Shown piece after piece: positions 55,700 through 64,000 of a DNA stretch of 64,000 bases. The translations under genes and the position numbers were made by a program. Location of the stretch: assembly GCA_910583875.1 (NCBI GenBank), contig CAJTXT010000002.1:310001-374000 (forward strand). Direction: 5' to 3'. Position 1 is the first letter of the stretch; each line of letters opens with the position of its first letter. The stretch comes from an uncultured Vampirovibrio sp. (GTDB lineage Bacteria; Cyanobacteriota; Vampirovibrionia; Gastranaerophilales; Gastranaerophilaceae). Under the pieces are notes generated by a model. The model ran no database searches, had not been told where the DNA came from, and saw only the letters and a program-made list of their open reading frames with translations.

Positions 55700-57820
55700 A
55701 TGAAAAAATTAGTATGGCTTTTAGTAAGCATTTTATTAATACAAAATTATGCGTTTTCTCAAACTGTATATGATGAAAATTATCAAGAAAGTCCTAATTA
55801 TATTCAAGGTTCAAAATATCTTGCAAATTCACAATATTCAAGCGCAATTAATGAATTTAAAAAGGCATTAAGAACAAATCCAAATGATTCTTCTTCTCTA
55901 ATAGGTCTTTTTAATTCTTATAATATGAGGGCTCAATATTATAATAATGTTGTAAAAGCTGTAGATAACGCTATTTCAGATTTAAAATCATCTATATTTT
56001 TTGTTAAATATTTCTCAAACGGAAGTACTATTTCGCCACAAACACTTGCTGCTATTGAGAAAAATTTAGCAATTTTAGAAAGTAACTCTAAACAACCTAT
56101 AACAGCTGATACAAGATTTAATAATGCAAAAACATCAAGAACAAAAGGCGAATTTGCAGCAGCTGCTTATGATTACTATCAACTTGTAAATAACGAAAAG
56201 TATAAGGTAGAAGCTAATTGCGGAATCGGTGATATATATAAAATCTTTAATAGACCTGATATGGCATTAAGATTTTATCAAAACGCACTTGTTTTTTCTC
56301 CTGATAATACTGATATTCACTTAAAGCTAGCTAGAACTTATGAACAATTAAATGATTTTACATCCTCTTTAAATGAATATAGCTTAGCTTTAAAAAACTC
56401 TTCAGAAAACGAAGATATTTTAAACTCTTTAGAAAAAATATGGCAGAAAAAAGTTGATGAAACGCCGAAAGATGCAGAAGCACACGCAAATCTTGGTGTT
56501 GTATATCAAAAACAAAAAAGATATATTGAAGCTTTAACAGAATATAAAAAAGCGGAAGCGCTTAACCCTTCAAATATAAATACCAAAATAAATATAGGTA
56601 CTTTATACCAAGAACAAAAAAATTATGAAGCAGCTTTAAACACATATAATGCTATTCTTCAACTTCAGCCGCAAAATACCGATGTTATGGTATTTAAAGC
56701 AGAGTGCTTAAAAGGCTTAAAAAGAAATGAAGAAGCTATTGCTCTTTATAAATCTGTTTTAAATTTAAAACCAAATAATACAACTGCAAAAGCTGAACTG
56801 TTTGACCTTTTAAAAGATACAATGCCAGCTGAACAAGTTCTTGATTTCTTATATAAGAATGTTCAAAATAGTCCGATGAATGCTGATTCTTATTACGAAT
56901 TTGCTTATGAATTGCATAAAGCAAATAAAATTGATGATGCAATTGTTTATTACACTCAAACAATCAAACTTGATAATAAAAAAATTGACGCATATATAAA
57001 TCTTTCTCAAGCATACAGACAAAAGAAGGATTACAATAATGCTTATGATGTAATTCAAAAAGCTATGGCAATTGAACCGAATAACCAGTTGGTAAAGAAA
57101 CAACACGATTTAGTTGCAAAAGAATATGCTGCAAATAACTATACAATAGCTTCAAATGCACTTCAAAGCGGTGACTATAACAAAGCTATAGCTGAATATA
57201 TGAAAATAAATCCTCCAACATCTGATTCTCTAATAGGGATTGCTGCTTGCTATCAATCAATGAAAGATTACCAAAAAGCTATTGAATACTATAAAAAAGC
57301 TATGGAACTTGATACTAAAAATAGTGACATTCCATATTACATAGCTTCATTATTTGCTGATTCAAACAATTTTGAGCAAGCAAAGGTTTATGCTGATATG
57401 TCACTTGCAAAAAATCCAGCAAATACAAAAGCAAAAGAAATTATTGATTATGTGAATGCAAAAGAAGTTGAAAAACAGTTAGCAAAAGCTGTTGAATTGT
57501 ATGATTCTCAAAAATACAATGAAGCAATAGCCTTGTTTGATAAGGTATTAAAAATAGAACCTTCTAATGCAACTGTATATTATTACCGTGCAATGTCATT
57601 TGATGCTTTAAACAATTATCAAAAAGCAATTGCAGATTATAAAGCTACATTAAAATATGCACCTGATATGGTAATTGCTTACTATTCTTTAGGTGTTGAC
57701 TACGATGCTATTGAAAATTATGCAGGTGCAAAAGAAAGTTATCAAAAATATGTAGAATTAAGCAATGAAGACAATGACTTTAAGAAATATGCACAAAGCA
57801 GAATTAATGAGATTAAGTAA
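55700..57820 (+). CDS. Secreted or envelope TPR-repeat protein
   Basis: 706 aa with a signal peptide (KKLVWLLVSILLIQNYAFS). About 12-14 TPR units fill the rest, e.g. AEAHANLGVVYQKQKRYIEALTEYKKAEALNP and PSNATVYYYRAMSFDALNNYQKAIADYKATLK patterns, most with the usual Ala/Tyr/Pro positions. TPRs mediate protein-protein contacts, so a scaffold role in the envelope is likely; the partner is unknown. It shares the stop/start base with dus downstream. Ribosome site AAGGAG. Confidence 0.88.
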   Translation: MKKLVWLLVSILLIQNYAFSQTVYDENYQESPNYIQGSKYLANSQYSSAINEFKKALRTNPNDSSSLIGLFNSYNMRAQYYNNVVKAVDNAISDLKSSIFFVKYFSNGSTISPQTLAAIEKNLAILESNSKQPITADTRFNNAKTSRTKGEFAAAAYDYYQLVNNEKYKVEANCGIGDIYKIFNRPDMALRFYQNALVFSPDNTDIHLKLARTYEQLNDFTSSLNEYSLALKNSSENEDILNSLEKIWQKKVDETPKDAEAHANLGVVYQKQKRYIEALTEYKKAEALNPSNINTKINIGTLYQEQKNYEAALNTYNAILQLQPQNTDVMVFKAECLKGLKRNEEAIALYKSVLNLKPNNTTAKAELFDLLKDTMPAEQVLDFLYKNVQNSPMNADSYYEFAYELHKANKIDDAIVYYTQTIKLDNKKIDAYINLSQAYRQKKDYNNAYDVIQKAMAIEPNNQLVKKQHDLVAKEYAANNYTIASNALQSGDYNKAIAEYMKINPPTSDSLIGIAACYQSMKDYQKAIEYYKKAMELDTKNSDIPYYIASLFADSNNFEQAKVYADMSLAKNPANTKAKEIIDYVNAKEVEKQLAKAVELYDSQKYNEAIALFDKVLKIEPSNATVYYYRAMSFDALNNYQKAIADYKATLKYAPDMVIAYYSLGVDYDAIENYAGAKESYQKYVELSNEDNDFKKYAQSRINEIK

Positions 57821-58812
57821 TGGAAGCAATATCTGAAAAAAATCAAATTAAAATAGGCAATGTTATAATAAATAGCAGAGTTTCGCTTGCGCCGCTTGCC
57901 GGAATAACAGATTTTGTTTTAAGGCAATTAATAAGAGAATACTCATCAACATGCCTGCTTACAACCGAAATGATTAGTTCAGAAGCTTTAGTTCAAAGAC
58001 CGGATTGTAATATTACCTTTACAAATGAAAAAGAAGCCCCTGCAGCTTTTCAAATAGAAGGTCATAAACCGGAACTAATGGCAAAATCCGCTAAAATATT
58101 AGAACAAAAAGCCTCAATAATAGATATAAATATGGGATGTCCTATAAATAAAATAGTAAAAGGTAATGACGGATGTTCTTTAATGAAAAACCCGGAGCTT
58201 GCAAAAGATATTGTTTTAGCCGTAAAAGAAGCAGTAAATATTCCGATAACTTGTAAATTTCGCTTGGGCTGGAGTCAAGATACTAAAAATTTTGTAGAAT
58301 TTGCTCAAATGCTTCAAGAAGCAGGCGTCAGCGCTGTTACTGTTCATGGTCGAACACGCTCCCAAATGTATGCAGGTAATGCAGACTGGGCTGAAATTGC
58401 AAAATTAAAAGGTGAAATTGATATTCCATACTTTGCAAACGGTGATGTTATAAGCCCACAAAGTGCAAAAGAATGTCTCGAAATTTCAAAAGCAGACGGA
58501 GTTGCTATAGGCAGAGCTGCAATGGGTGATTTATCACTAATTAGCAGAATAGAAAAATACTTAAAGGAAGGTGTTTTAATTCCAGAGCCAAATTTAAAAG
58601 AAAAAATTTCAATGCTCAAAAAACACTTAGATTTTCAAATAGCATTTAGAGGTGAAGAAACTGGTATAAAGTTCTTTAGAAAATTCTACCCCTGCTATAT
58701 AAGAAATATACGAGGCGGCGGAGAGTATAGACATAAATTAGTAACCGAATTAAATTACCAAAATATAACTGCGATACTGGATGAAATTTTACAAAATGCA
58801 GACAATGAATAA
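57820..58812 (+). CDS. dusB: tRNA-dihydrouridine synthase
   Basis: 330 aa. RVSLAPLAGITDFVLR, INMGCPINKIVKGNDGCSLM, VTVHGRTRSQMYAGNADW and FANGDVISPQSA are classic Dus motifs; the catalytic Cys is in MGCP. It reduces uridines in the tRNA D-loop with FMN. Sub-family (DusB) is by general similarity, not proven. The ATG overlaps the TPR stop by one base. Confidence 0.92.
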   Translation: MEAISEKNQIKIGNVIINSRVSLAPLAGITDFVLRQLIREYSSTCLLTTEMISSEALVQRPDCNITFTNEKEAPAAFQIEGHKPELMAKSAKILEQKASIIDINMGCPINKIVKGNDGCSLMKNPELAKDIVLAVKEAVNIPITCKFRLGWSQDTKNFVEFAQMLQEAGVSAVTVHGRTRSQMYAGNADWAEIAKLKGEIDIPYFANGDVISPQSAKECLEISKADGVAIGRAAMGDLSLISRIEKYLKEGVLIPEPNLKEKISMLKKHLDFQIAFRGEETGIKFFRKFYPCYIRNIRGGGEYRHKLVTELNYQNITAILDEILQNADNE

Positions 58813-59056
58813 AAAATATTATGTTTACATTATTCTAACCGTAAATAATAAATTATATTGCGGCTATACGGATAATGTAGAAAAAAGATATAAACTGCAT
58901 TGTGAAGGAAAAGGCGCAAAATATACAAGAGCAAATAAACCGTTAAAACTTGTATACACAAAAGAATTTGAAACGAAACAAGAAGCTCAAAAAGAAGAAT
59001 ATAGAATAAAACAGCTCTCTCGAAAAGAGAAAGAGCTGCTTATTAATCAAGTATAA
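58805..59056 (+). CDS. GIY-YIG domain protein (UPF0213-like)
   Basis: 83 aa, start ATG 58805 overlapping the dus stop by 8 bp. YYVYIILTVNNKLYCGYTDNVEKR is the GIY-YIG signature, and KGAKYTRANKPLKLVYTKEF with QEAQKEEYRIKQLSRKEKELLI completes the short YhbQ/UPF0213 family. Nuclease-like fold, function in the cell unknown. Confidence 0.85.
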   Translation: MNKKYYVYIILTVNNKLYCGYTDNVEKRYKLHCEGKGAKYTRANKPLKLVYTKEFETKQEAQKEEYRIKQLSRKEKELLINQV

Positions 59057-59059
59057 TTT

Positions 59060-59482
59060 TTATTTTAAAATTTCACCTAAAGATTTTCCGACTTTTTCCT
59101 CAATAGCTGTAATAAATTGAGCTACATCTGTATTTACTTTTGCACCTGTTTTTAAAGCAGGAAGATGGTCTGTTCCCATTGCAAGTTTTGTAAATCTTTC
59201 AGCATCATCTTTTGTAAAATCTTGAATTATTTTTGTAAATGGAGCCAAAATTCCCTTTAAATAACCACTGCCTTGTTCTGCATCTTTTGGAATAACACCA
59301 GCAACATTAAAATCATCAAATGGTTTTATAACAGTATCTTTAAATTGTCTAGCAATATCTTTTACTGCCACCCCTTTTTCGAAAACATCTTTAGGCTGGG
59401 CATATTTAGTTACGCCTTGTTGTAATTTTGTATTTTTTATTCCTTTTACAAATTGAGAGGATATGTTTGAAAATACGCGCAT
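59060..59482 (-). CDS. Hypothetical protein
   Basis: 140 aa, start MRVFSNISSQFVKGIKNT. The first residues are similar in style to the FGA protein at 50799 (MRVNSISNVSFGAKK). It is mostly soluble with amphipathic segments and no recognised motif. GGAG at 59489-59492 lies upstream on its strand. Convergent with the GIY-YIG gene and separated by 3 bp. Confidence 0.65.
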   Translation of the reverse strand: MRVFSNISSQFVKGIKNTKLQQGVTKYAQPKDVFEKGVAVKDIARQFKDTVIKPFDDFNVAGVIPKDAEQGSGYLKGILAPFTKIIQDFTKDDAERFTKLAMGTDHLPALKTGAKVNTDVAQFITAIEEKVGKSLGEILK

Positions 59483-59559
59483 ATAAACTCCTTTTATAAC
59501 AATAATCTCACATATATAAAAAATAACAATAATAAAAATTGCTTTAAATCGATAAAATA

Positions 59560-60102
59560 TTAAGAAAATATACTAAATTCACATCCACAATAATTTTGAC
59601 GGTAAAAATTTTCTTCTTTTGCAATTTGCATAGTTTTTAAAAAGCCATTTTCTTTTTTAAAATCAATATCTAAAAAAGTAAGTTCATATTTATCAGCAAG
59701 TTCTTTAGCTATTTCAAATATGACTTTGGATTGTTTGTGAGGGCTGACAGTTAATGTTGTTGTAAAATATTGATATTCTAATTTAAAAGCTTTCAAAGCA
59801 GTAAATAATAATCTATATTCAAAACATCTCGAACAGCGCTTACCTCGCTCCGGTTCATTTTCAAGCCCTGCTATGCAATTATACCAGCCTTCTGCATCTT
59901 GTTTTTCAACAATTAATTCTATATTTTTTTTCTTTGCGTAAGAAATAAGCTCATTCAATCGTCTATCAAATTCTTCTTGAGGAAAAATATTAGGATTAAA
60001 GAAATAGAGTACAGGATTGTACCCCATTTCTCTTAATTTTTCTATAGGATAAGCACTACAAACAGCACAGCAAGCATGAACAAGAACATTTTTACTAGTC
60101 AT
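59560..60102 (-). CDS. queH: Epoxyqueuosine reductase QueH
   Basis: 180 aa. HACCAVCSAYPIEKLREMG carries the adjacent-Cys ligand pair, GKRCSRCFEYRL a second CxxC and YCGCEFS the C-terminal cysteines, all typical of QueH (formerly DUF208), which reduces epoxyqueuosine to queuosine in tRNA. Overlaps the VKOR gene by 8 bp. Confidence 0.9.
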   Translation of the reverse strand: MTSKNVLVHACCAVCSAYPIEKLREMGYNPVLYFFNPNIFPQEEFDRRLNELISYAKKKNIELIVEKQDAEGWYNCIAGLENEPERGKRCSRCFEYRLLFTALKAFKLEYQYFTTTLTVSPHKQSKVIFEIAKELADKYELTFLDIDFKKENGFLKTMQIAKEENFYRQNYCGCEFSIFS

Positions 60103-61291
60103 GATTTGGTTTTTCTCTGCCGCCTTGTTCTAAAACAATTTGTTTCAACTCAGGATATGATCCGCCCGAGCCTAAAATTCTCTTTATACCTATAAACATG
60201 GTTGGAGTGCCATTAACTTCTTTTGAATCTGCATCTTTAACAGCTTCAATAACTTTATTTTTAATTTCTTCACTATTAGCATCCTCTTTCAATTTTTTAA
60301 TATCAAAATCAAGAAGACGCGCTTGCTCTATAATTTCTTTCTCAGTTTCAGGAGCTTGTTCAAATAATACATCCGCCATTTGCCAATACATATTCTGTTT
60401 TTGAGCTGCAAGAGCATAACGAGCTTTTAAACATGAACTTTTATGTCCCTCAAATTTCATATTATGATTACATACTTGTTCTAATGGTAAATTATGCTGA
60501 ACAACTTTAACATTCTCAAATTCAGAAACAATTCTATGTAAATATACTTGAGCCATAAAACATCCGCCGCAATTAAAGTCCATATATTCATGAATTACAA
60601 GTTCTGCATCTTTAGGACCAAGCTCATTTTCACTTGCAAAAGCTTCATAGTTTTTAAACTCCTTTTTTAATTGCATTTGTCTTGCAATCTGTGGTGCTAA
60701 AACATTTGAAATAGAAGTATAAAAAAGTATTCCTATAGCCGATAACAATATAACACCAAACGCAATTGCATAACGCGGTACTTTTATTGCTTCAATAAAG
60801 TCACTAAATGAAGTTTTTATTTCACTAATTATAGAAACTCCTTTTGTTTTAGAACTAATAGCTATTAATAAATCAGTAAAATATGTCATAAAACAGAAGA
60901 TACATATAGAATCTATTTTAAATACGGAAATACAACCTAATATCATCGAAAGTATGAAAGAAATAAGTCCAACAACAAATATATAAGATGTCGGATTTTT
61001 AAATACTTTTAAGAAACCAAGAAATTTTATATTCTGCAGCTTATCTACATATGTCATAAATAAGAAAAATAAATATAATATAACACCCCATATAGCTAAC
61101 GGAACACCAAAAAATTGAGAATATGGAGTTCTTGCAACACCATCACAATCCATTGAATCATTAATAGCACATATACTTGGTTTTGCATCTACCGCAAAAT
61201 TTGCATTGTAATAAACCAGACATAATTCTATAGAAAGTGCTAAACCTATTAAAGGCAAAATTGTAAGTAGAATTCTTTTTGTTTTTGTCAT
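60095..61291 (-). CDS. VKOR-DsbA-like fusion (disulfide bond formation)
   Basis: 398 aa. About five helices in the N-terminal half carry VKOR signatures: CAINDSMDCDGVARTPYSQFFGVPLAIWG and SICIFCFMTY (active CXXC). After a further helix near 195-210, residues 230 onward form a thioredoxin/DsbA domain with DFNCGGCFMAQ (CXXC) and the cis-proline loop NGTPTMFIG. Such fusions reoxidise and form disulfides outside the cytoplasm with quinone as acceptor. In an anaerobe the final electron acceptor is unclear. Confidence 0.9.
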   Translation of the reverse strand: MTKTKRILLTILPLIGLALSIELCLVYYNANFAVDAKPSICAINDSMDCDGVARTPYSQFFGVPLAIWGVILYLFFLFMTYVDKLQNIKFLGFLKVFKNPTSYIFVVGLISFILSMILGCISVFKIDSICIFCFMTYFTDLLIAISSKTKGVSIISEIKTSFSDFIEAIKVPRYAIAFGVILLSAIGILFYTSISNVLAPQIARQMQLKKEFKNYEAFASENELGPKDAELVIHEYMDFNCGGCFMAQVYLHRIVSEFENVKVVQHNLPLEQVCNHNMKFEGHKSSCLKARYALAAQKQNMYWQMADVLFEQAPETEKEIIEQARLLDFDIKKLKEDANSEEIKNKVIEAVKDADSKEVNGTPTMFIGIKRILGSGGSYPELKQIVLEQGGREKPNHD

Positions 61292-61299
61292 TATATCAC

Positions 61300-62154
61300 C
61301 TATTGAAATTGTTTCATTACATCTTTAACTGTATAATTATTACCTGCTATTTCTTTAGCCTTAGAGATAACTTCTTGATATCGTTCTTCATAAGTCGGTC
61401 TTTCTGTTTTATAAAAGACACCAGTATACAATCCTTCCGGAGCAAATGCATATTTCATTGCATTAACTCTATCTTCAACGTCATGATCATCCGGTAAATC
61501 TCTTACTAATTCTTTTATTTTTTCAAAAGATGAGACTTTATTGTATTGAACACAAGGCGAAACAATATGGATAAAAGCAAAACCTTTATGTTCTAAACCG
61601 CCAAGTATCAATTTTTCCAATTGCTTTATATCTCCGGAGTATCCTCTTGCAACATAAGAAGCATTAAAGGAAAGTGCCATTAAAACAGGATTAATTCTAT
61701 CTGCAGTCCAAGCATAAGGATTGCATTTTGTAGTTGTACCTATTCTTGAGGTAGGTGAACATTGTCCTTTAGTTAACGCATAAATCTCATTATCCATCAT
61801 AATATAAGTTATATTTGGATTTTTTCTTCCTGCATGAATAAAGTGATTACCGCCAATACTTAAACCATCACCATCACCGCCGACAGCTATAACATTAACT
61901 TCCGGTTTTGCCTGTTTTAAACCTATTGCAACAGGCAGTGCACGACCATGGATGGTGTGAAATCCATACGTCGACATAAAAAACGGAAATCTGCTTGAAC
62001 AGCCGATACCTGAAACTATTGCTGTATCATGCGTTTGATAATTTAATTCAGCCATGGCCTTTTTTAGTGCCATTAATACAGCGTGATTGCCACAGCCCGG
62101 GCACCATGATGGCTTAACTTTTCCTTTATAATCATTTGGTTCCATTATTTTCAT
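61300..62154 (-). CDS. korB: 2-oxoacid:ferredoxin oxidoreductase beta subunit
   Basis: 284 aa. WCPGCGNHAVLMALKKAM, GIGCSSRFPFFMSTYG and VGGDGDGLSIGGNHFIHAGR bind thiamine diphosphate, as in KorB/PorB. It pairs with the alpha/gamma fusion encoded 12 bp upstream. It produces reduced ferredoxin from a 2-oxoacid (2-oxoglutarate-like by family; exact substrate not certain). Start follows GAGG on the minus strand. Confidence 0.93.
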   Translation of the reverse strand: MKIMEPNDYKGKVKPSWCPGCGNHAVLMALKKAMAELNYQTHDTAIVSGIGCSSRFPFFMSTYGFHTIHGRALPVAIGLKQAKPEVNVIAVGGDGDGLSIGGNHFIHAGRKNPNITYIMMDNEIYALTKGQCSPTSRIGTTTKCNPYAWTADRINPVLMALSFNASYVARGYSGDIKQLEKLILGGLEHKGFAFIHIVSPCVQYNKVSSFEKIKELVRDLPDDHDVEDRVNAMKYAFAPEGLYTGVFYKTERPTYEERYQEVISKAKEIAGNNYTVKDVMKQFQ

Positions 62155-62166
62155 ATATACCTCTTC

Positions 62167-63957
62167 TTAAAAACGAGTATGTTTATTTGTTAATAGTGCA
62201 CTTTTTTGCTTTTGAAGAGAATCTACTCTTTCAATTTCTTCAAAAATTTCTTCAGGAGTAAAAGGTGTTCCGTCATATTTCAAGAATTCCAAAACATCTG
62301 TTCCTTTATTTATGTGCGCACATCTTTCAACAATTGTGGATTTAAATTGAGCATTATAATTCGCTTCAATCACAATAACAACATCTTTATTCTTTACAAA
62401 GCCTTTAATCCAATCAGTAGGAAGAGGATATAAAGTTCTTGGATATAATGCTTGAACCTTTATACCTTTTTCTTTTGCTTTATCAATAGCTTCAAATACG
62501 GGACCGGAAGTTGAACCCCAGCTTATTATACCAATTGAAGCTTCTTCATCACCATAAGTTTTAGCCTTTGAGAATTGTCCTGCTGCTGTTTCAAGCTTTC
62601 TAAATCTTTTCTCTGTCATTTGCTTATGGACTTCCGGTGCAGGAGTAGGAGCATTAGCTTCTGTATGCTCTAAACCTGTTATTACATGTTCACCATACTT
62701 ATCACCAACACTTGCAATCGGAGAAATTCCGCTTGGAGTATCTTCATATCTGTTATAAACATCGCCTTCTTTTAATTCAGGCTTTTGTCTGTTAATAATC
62801 TTGAGATTTTCAATATCAATCAAATCTACGCATTCTCTTCTAGGTCCAAGTGATGCATCAGAAAGGACTATAACAGGAACTTGATATTGTTCCGCAAAAT
62901 TAAAGGCATTTACTGTTTGGTAGAAACAATCAGCAACATTCATTGGAGCTAATACTATCTTAGGACAGTCACCATGAGTGCCGTACATAGCAGCAAATAA
63001 ATCACTTTGTTCTGTTTTAGTCGGAACACCTGTTGAAGGACCGCATCTTTGAACATCAGCAATAACAACAGGAAGTTCTGCCATTGAAGCAAGTCCTAAA
63101 GCCTCTTGCATTAAAGAAAACCCTGGACCAGATGTTGCAGTCATTGATTTTACTCCGGCATAAGAGGCACCAAGCGCATAATTTATAGCTGCAATTTCAT
63201 CTTCACATTGAACCATTTTTCCGCCAAATTTTGGAAGTTCTTTTGCCAACCATTCCATAATTTCTGTAGCCGGAGTAATAGGATAACCAGCAAAAAATCT
63301 GCATCCTGCTGTAAGAGCAGCTAAACCAATAGCTTCATTACCGGACATAATTAATTTTGCACCTGTAGAAGCCATTTGAACTTTATCGTAATTATCTTTT
63401 CTTTCAAGTTCTTTTTCTTCATATTCAAAACCTGCATTTAAAGCCTGTTTATTTGAGTCAATTACAGCTTGCGGTTTTAATTTATATCTTAATTCAATAT
63501 CTTTTAAAATTTGTTCTTCTAAATGAAGATTTTTCAATATACCAACAACTATACCAAGCGCAACCATATTTCTAGAACGTTCACTACCAAGCTGCTTTGC
63601 TATAGTTCCTAACGGTATTGGATAAATTACAATATCATCACGTTTCTCTTTTAGTTCAGATACTATATTTTCATCGTATATTAAAATTCCATTTGGAGCT
63701 ATCGTTTTTAAGCCTTCATAAATAGTATCTTCATCAAGACAGACTAAAATATCTGTATCACCTGTAGCTGTAAGCGCCTTATGTTCACTTATTCTTAATG
63801 TATAATAACATTTTCCGTCACCTCTTATTTCTGATGGAAATGCTCTATATGTCGTTACATAATATCCTTTTCTCGCTGTTGCATACGACAATATATCCCC
63901 GGCACTTATAATCCCTTGACCTGAAGTTCCTGAGATTTTTATTCTTAAATCTTTCAT
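62167..63957 (-). CDS. korA: 2-oxoacid:ferredoxin oxidoreductase alpha subunit with fused gamma domain
   Basis: 596 aa. The gamma domain comes first (IKISGTSGQGIISAGDILSYA, about 1-185), then the alpha domain from about 200 (GNEAIGLAALTAGCRFFAGYPITPATEIMEWL, GPGFSLMQEALGLA, VIADVQRCGPSTGVPTKTEQ). This gamma-alpha order is common in KorA-type enzymes. It is the first gene of korA-korB-VKOR-queH. GGAG lies upstream of the ATG at the window edge. Confidence 0.93.
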   Translation of the reverse strand: MKDLRIKISGTSGQGIISAGDILSYATARKGYYVTTYRAFPSEIRGDGKCYYTLRISEHKALTATGDTDILVCLDEDTIYEGLKTIAPNGILIYDENIVSELKEKRDDIVIYPIPLGTIAKQLGSERSRNMVALGIVVGILKNLHLEEQILKDIELRYKLKPQAVIDSNKQALNAGFEYEEKELERKDNYDKVQMASTGAKLIMSGNEAIGLAALTAGCRFFAGYPITPATEIMEWLAKELPKFGGKMVQCEDEIAAINYALGASYAGVKSMTATSGPGFSLMQEALGLASMAELPVVIADVQRCGPSTGVPTKTEQSDLFAAMYGTHGDCPKIVLAPMNVADCFYQTVNAFNFAEQYQVPVIVLSDASLGPRRECVDLIDIENLKIINRQKPELKEGDVYNRYEDTPSGISPIASVGDKYGEHVITGLEHTEANAPTPAPEVHKQMTEKRFRKLETAAGQFSKAKTYGDEEASIGIISWGSTSGPVFEAIDKAKEKGIKVQALYPRTLYPLPTDWIKGFVKNKDVVIVIEANYNAQFKSTIVERCAHINKGTDVLEFLKYDGTPFTPEEIFEEIERVDSLQKQKSALLTNKHTRF

Positions 63958-64000
63958 GAAGTTATACTCCTCTCAATATCATTGTATAACTAAAAATTTA

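Noticed and set aside
58990..59040. Hairpin near CAGCTCTCTC as terminator
   Set aside because: It lies inside the GIY-YIG coding region, has mismatches and no T-tract.

Overview
The window is strongly AT-rich with tightly packed, often overlapping genes. It combines outer-membrane functions (LptC, LptA-like, TolC, Wza-like export) with strictly anaerobic metabolism: an NADH-module [FeFe] hydrogenase, 2-oxoacid:ferredoxin oxidoreductase and many oxygen-sensitive radical SAM enzymes. There is no respiratory complex in view. Small proteins starting with an FGA-K type N-terminus, together with this gene mix, suggest a fermentative gut lineage such as Gastranaerophilales (Vampirovibrionia/Melainabacteria). 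This assignment is an inference, since no rRNA is present.

Layout. 1-5343: arginine operon argH(partial)-argC-argJ-argB-argD, closed by a bidirectional terminator. 5360-11143 (minus): TolC, type I secretion ABC transporter, HlyD adaptor and a GT4 glycosyltransferase; divergent from them, 11404-15651 encodes a 1415-aa RTX protein with a papain-like/C39-like cysteine-peptidase signature, the evident secretion substrate. 16055-20431: two 2-hydroxyacyl-CoA-dehydratase/DUF2229-type proteins around a PHP phosphoesterase, followed by a radical SAM gene whose putative promoter holds a C9 tract. 20480-35851: a Wzx/Wzy-type surface polysaccharide locus (export protein, initiating sugar transferase, glycosyltransferases, acyltransferase, polymerase, flippase, pyruvyltransferase, F420-dehydrogenase-like protein, Wzz). 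35886-38862: radical SAM, PAP2 phosphatase and lipid kinase.

38942-46094: an accessory region with a radical SAM gene, an XRE regulator, and a compact operon of a TupA-like ATP-grasp protein, a 55-aa peptide with acidic leader and Gly-rich two-Cys tail, two tandem radical SAM/SPASM enzymes with PqqD-like N-termini, and a B12-type radical SAM enzyme. I read this as an uncharacterised RiPP pathway, controlled through two direct-repeat operators and ending beside a tRNA-Phe whose 3' end is duplicated. It is the most promising candidate for an undescribed system here.

46145-64000: Fe-S protein, LptC/LptA, an ArsB/NhaD-type permease, the hydrogenase hydCBA operon, a TPR lipoprotein-like secreted protein, dus, a GIY-YIG protein, queH, a VKOR-DsbA fusion and korAB. 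Several intergenic gaps carry a composite palindromic repeat family (15.7-15.9 kb, 48.8-49.0 kb, 50.5-50.7 kb).
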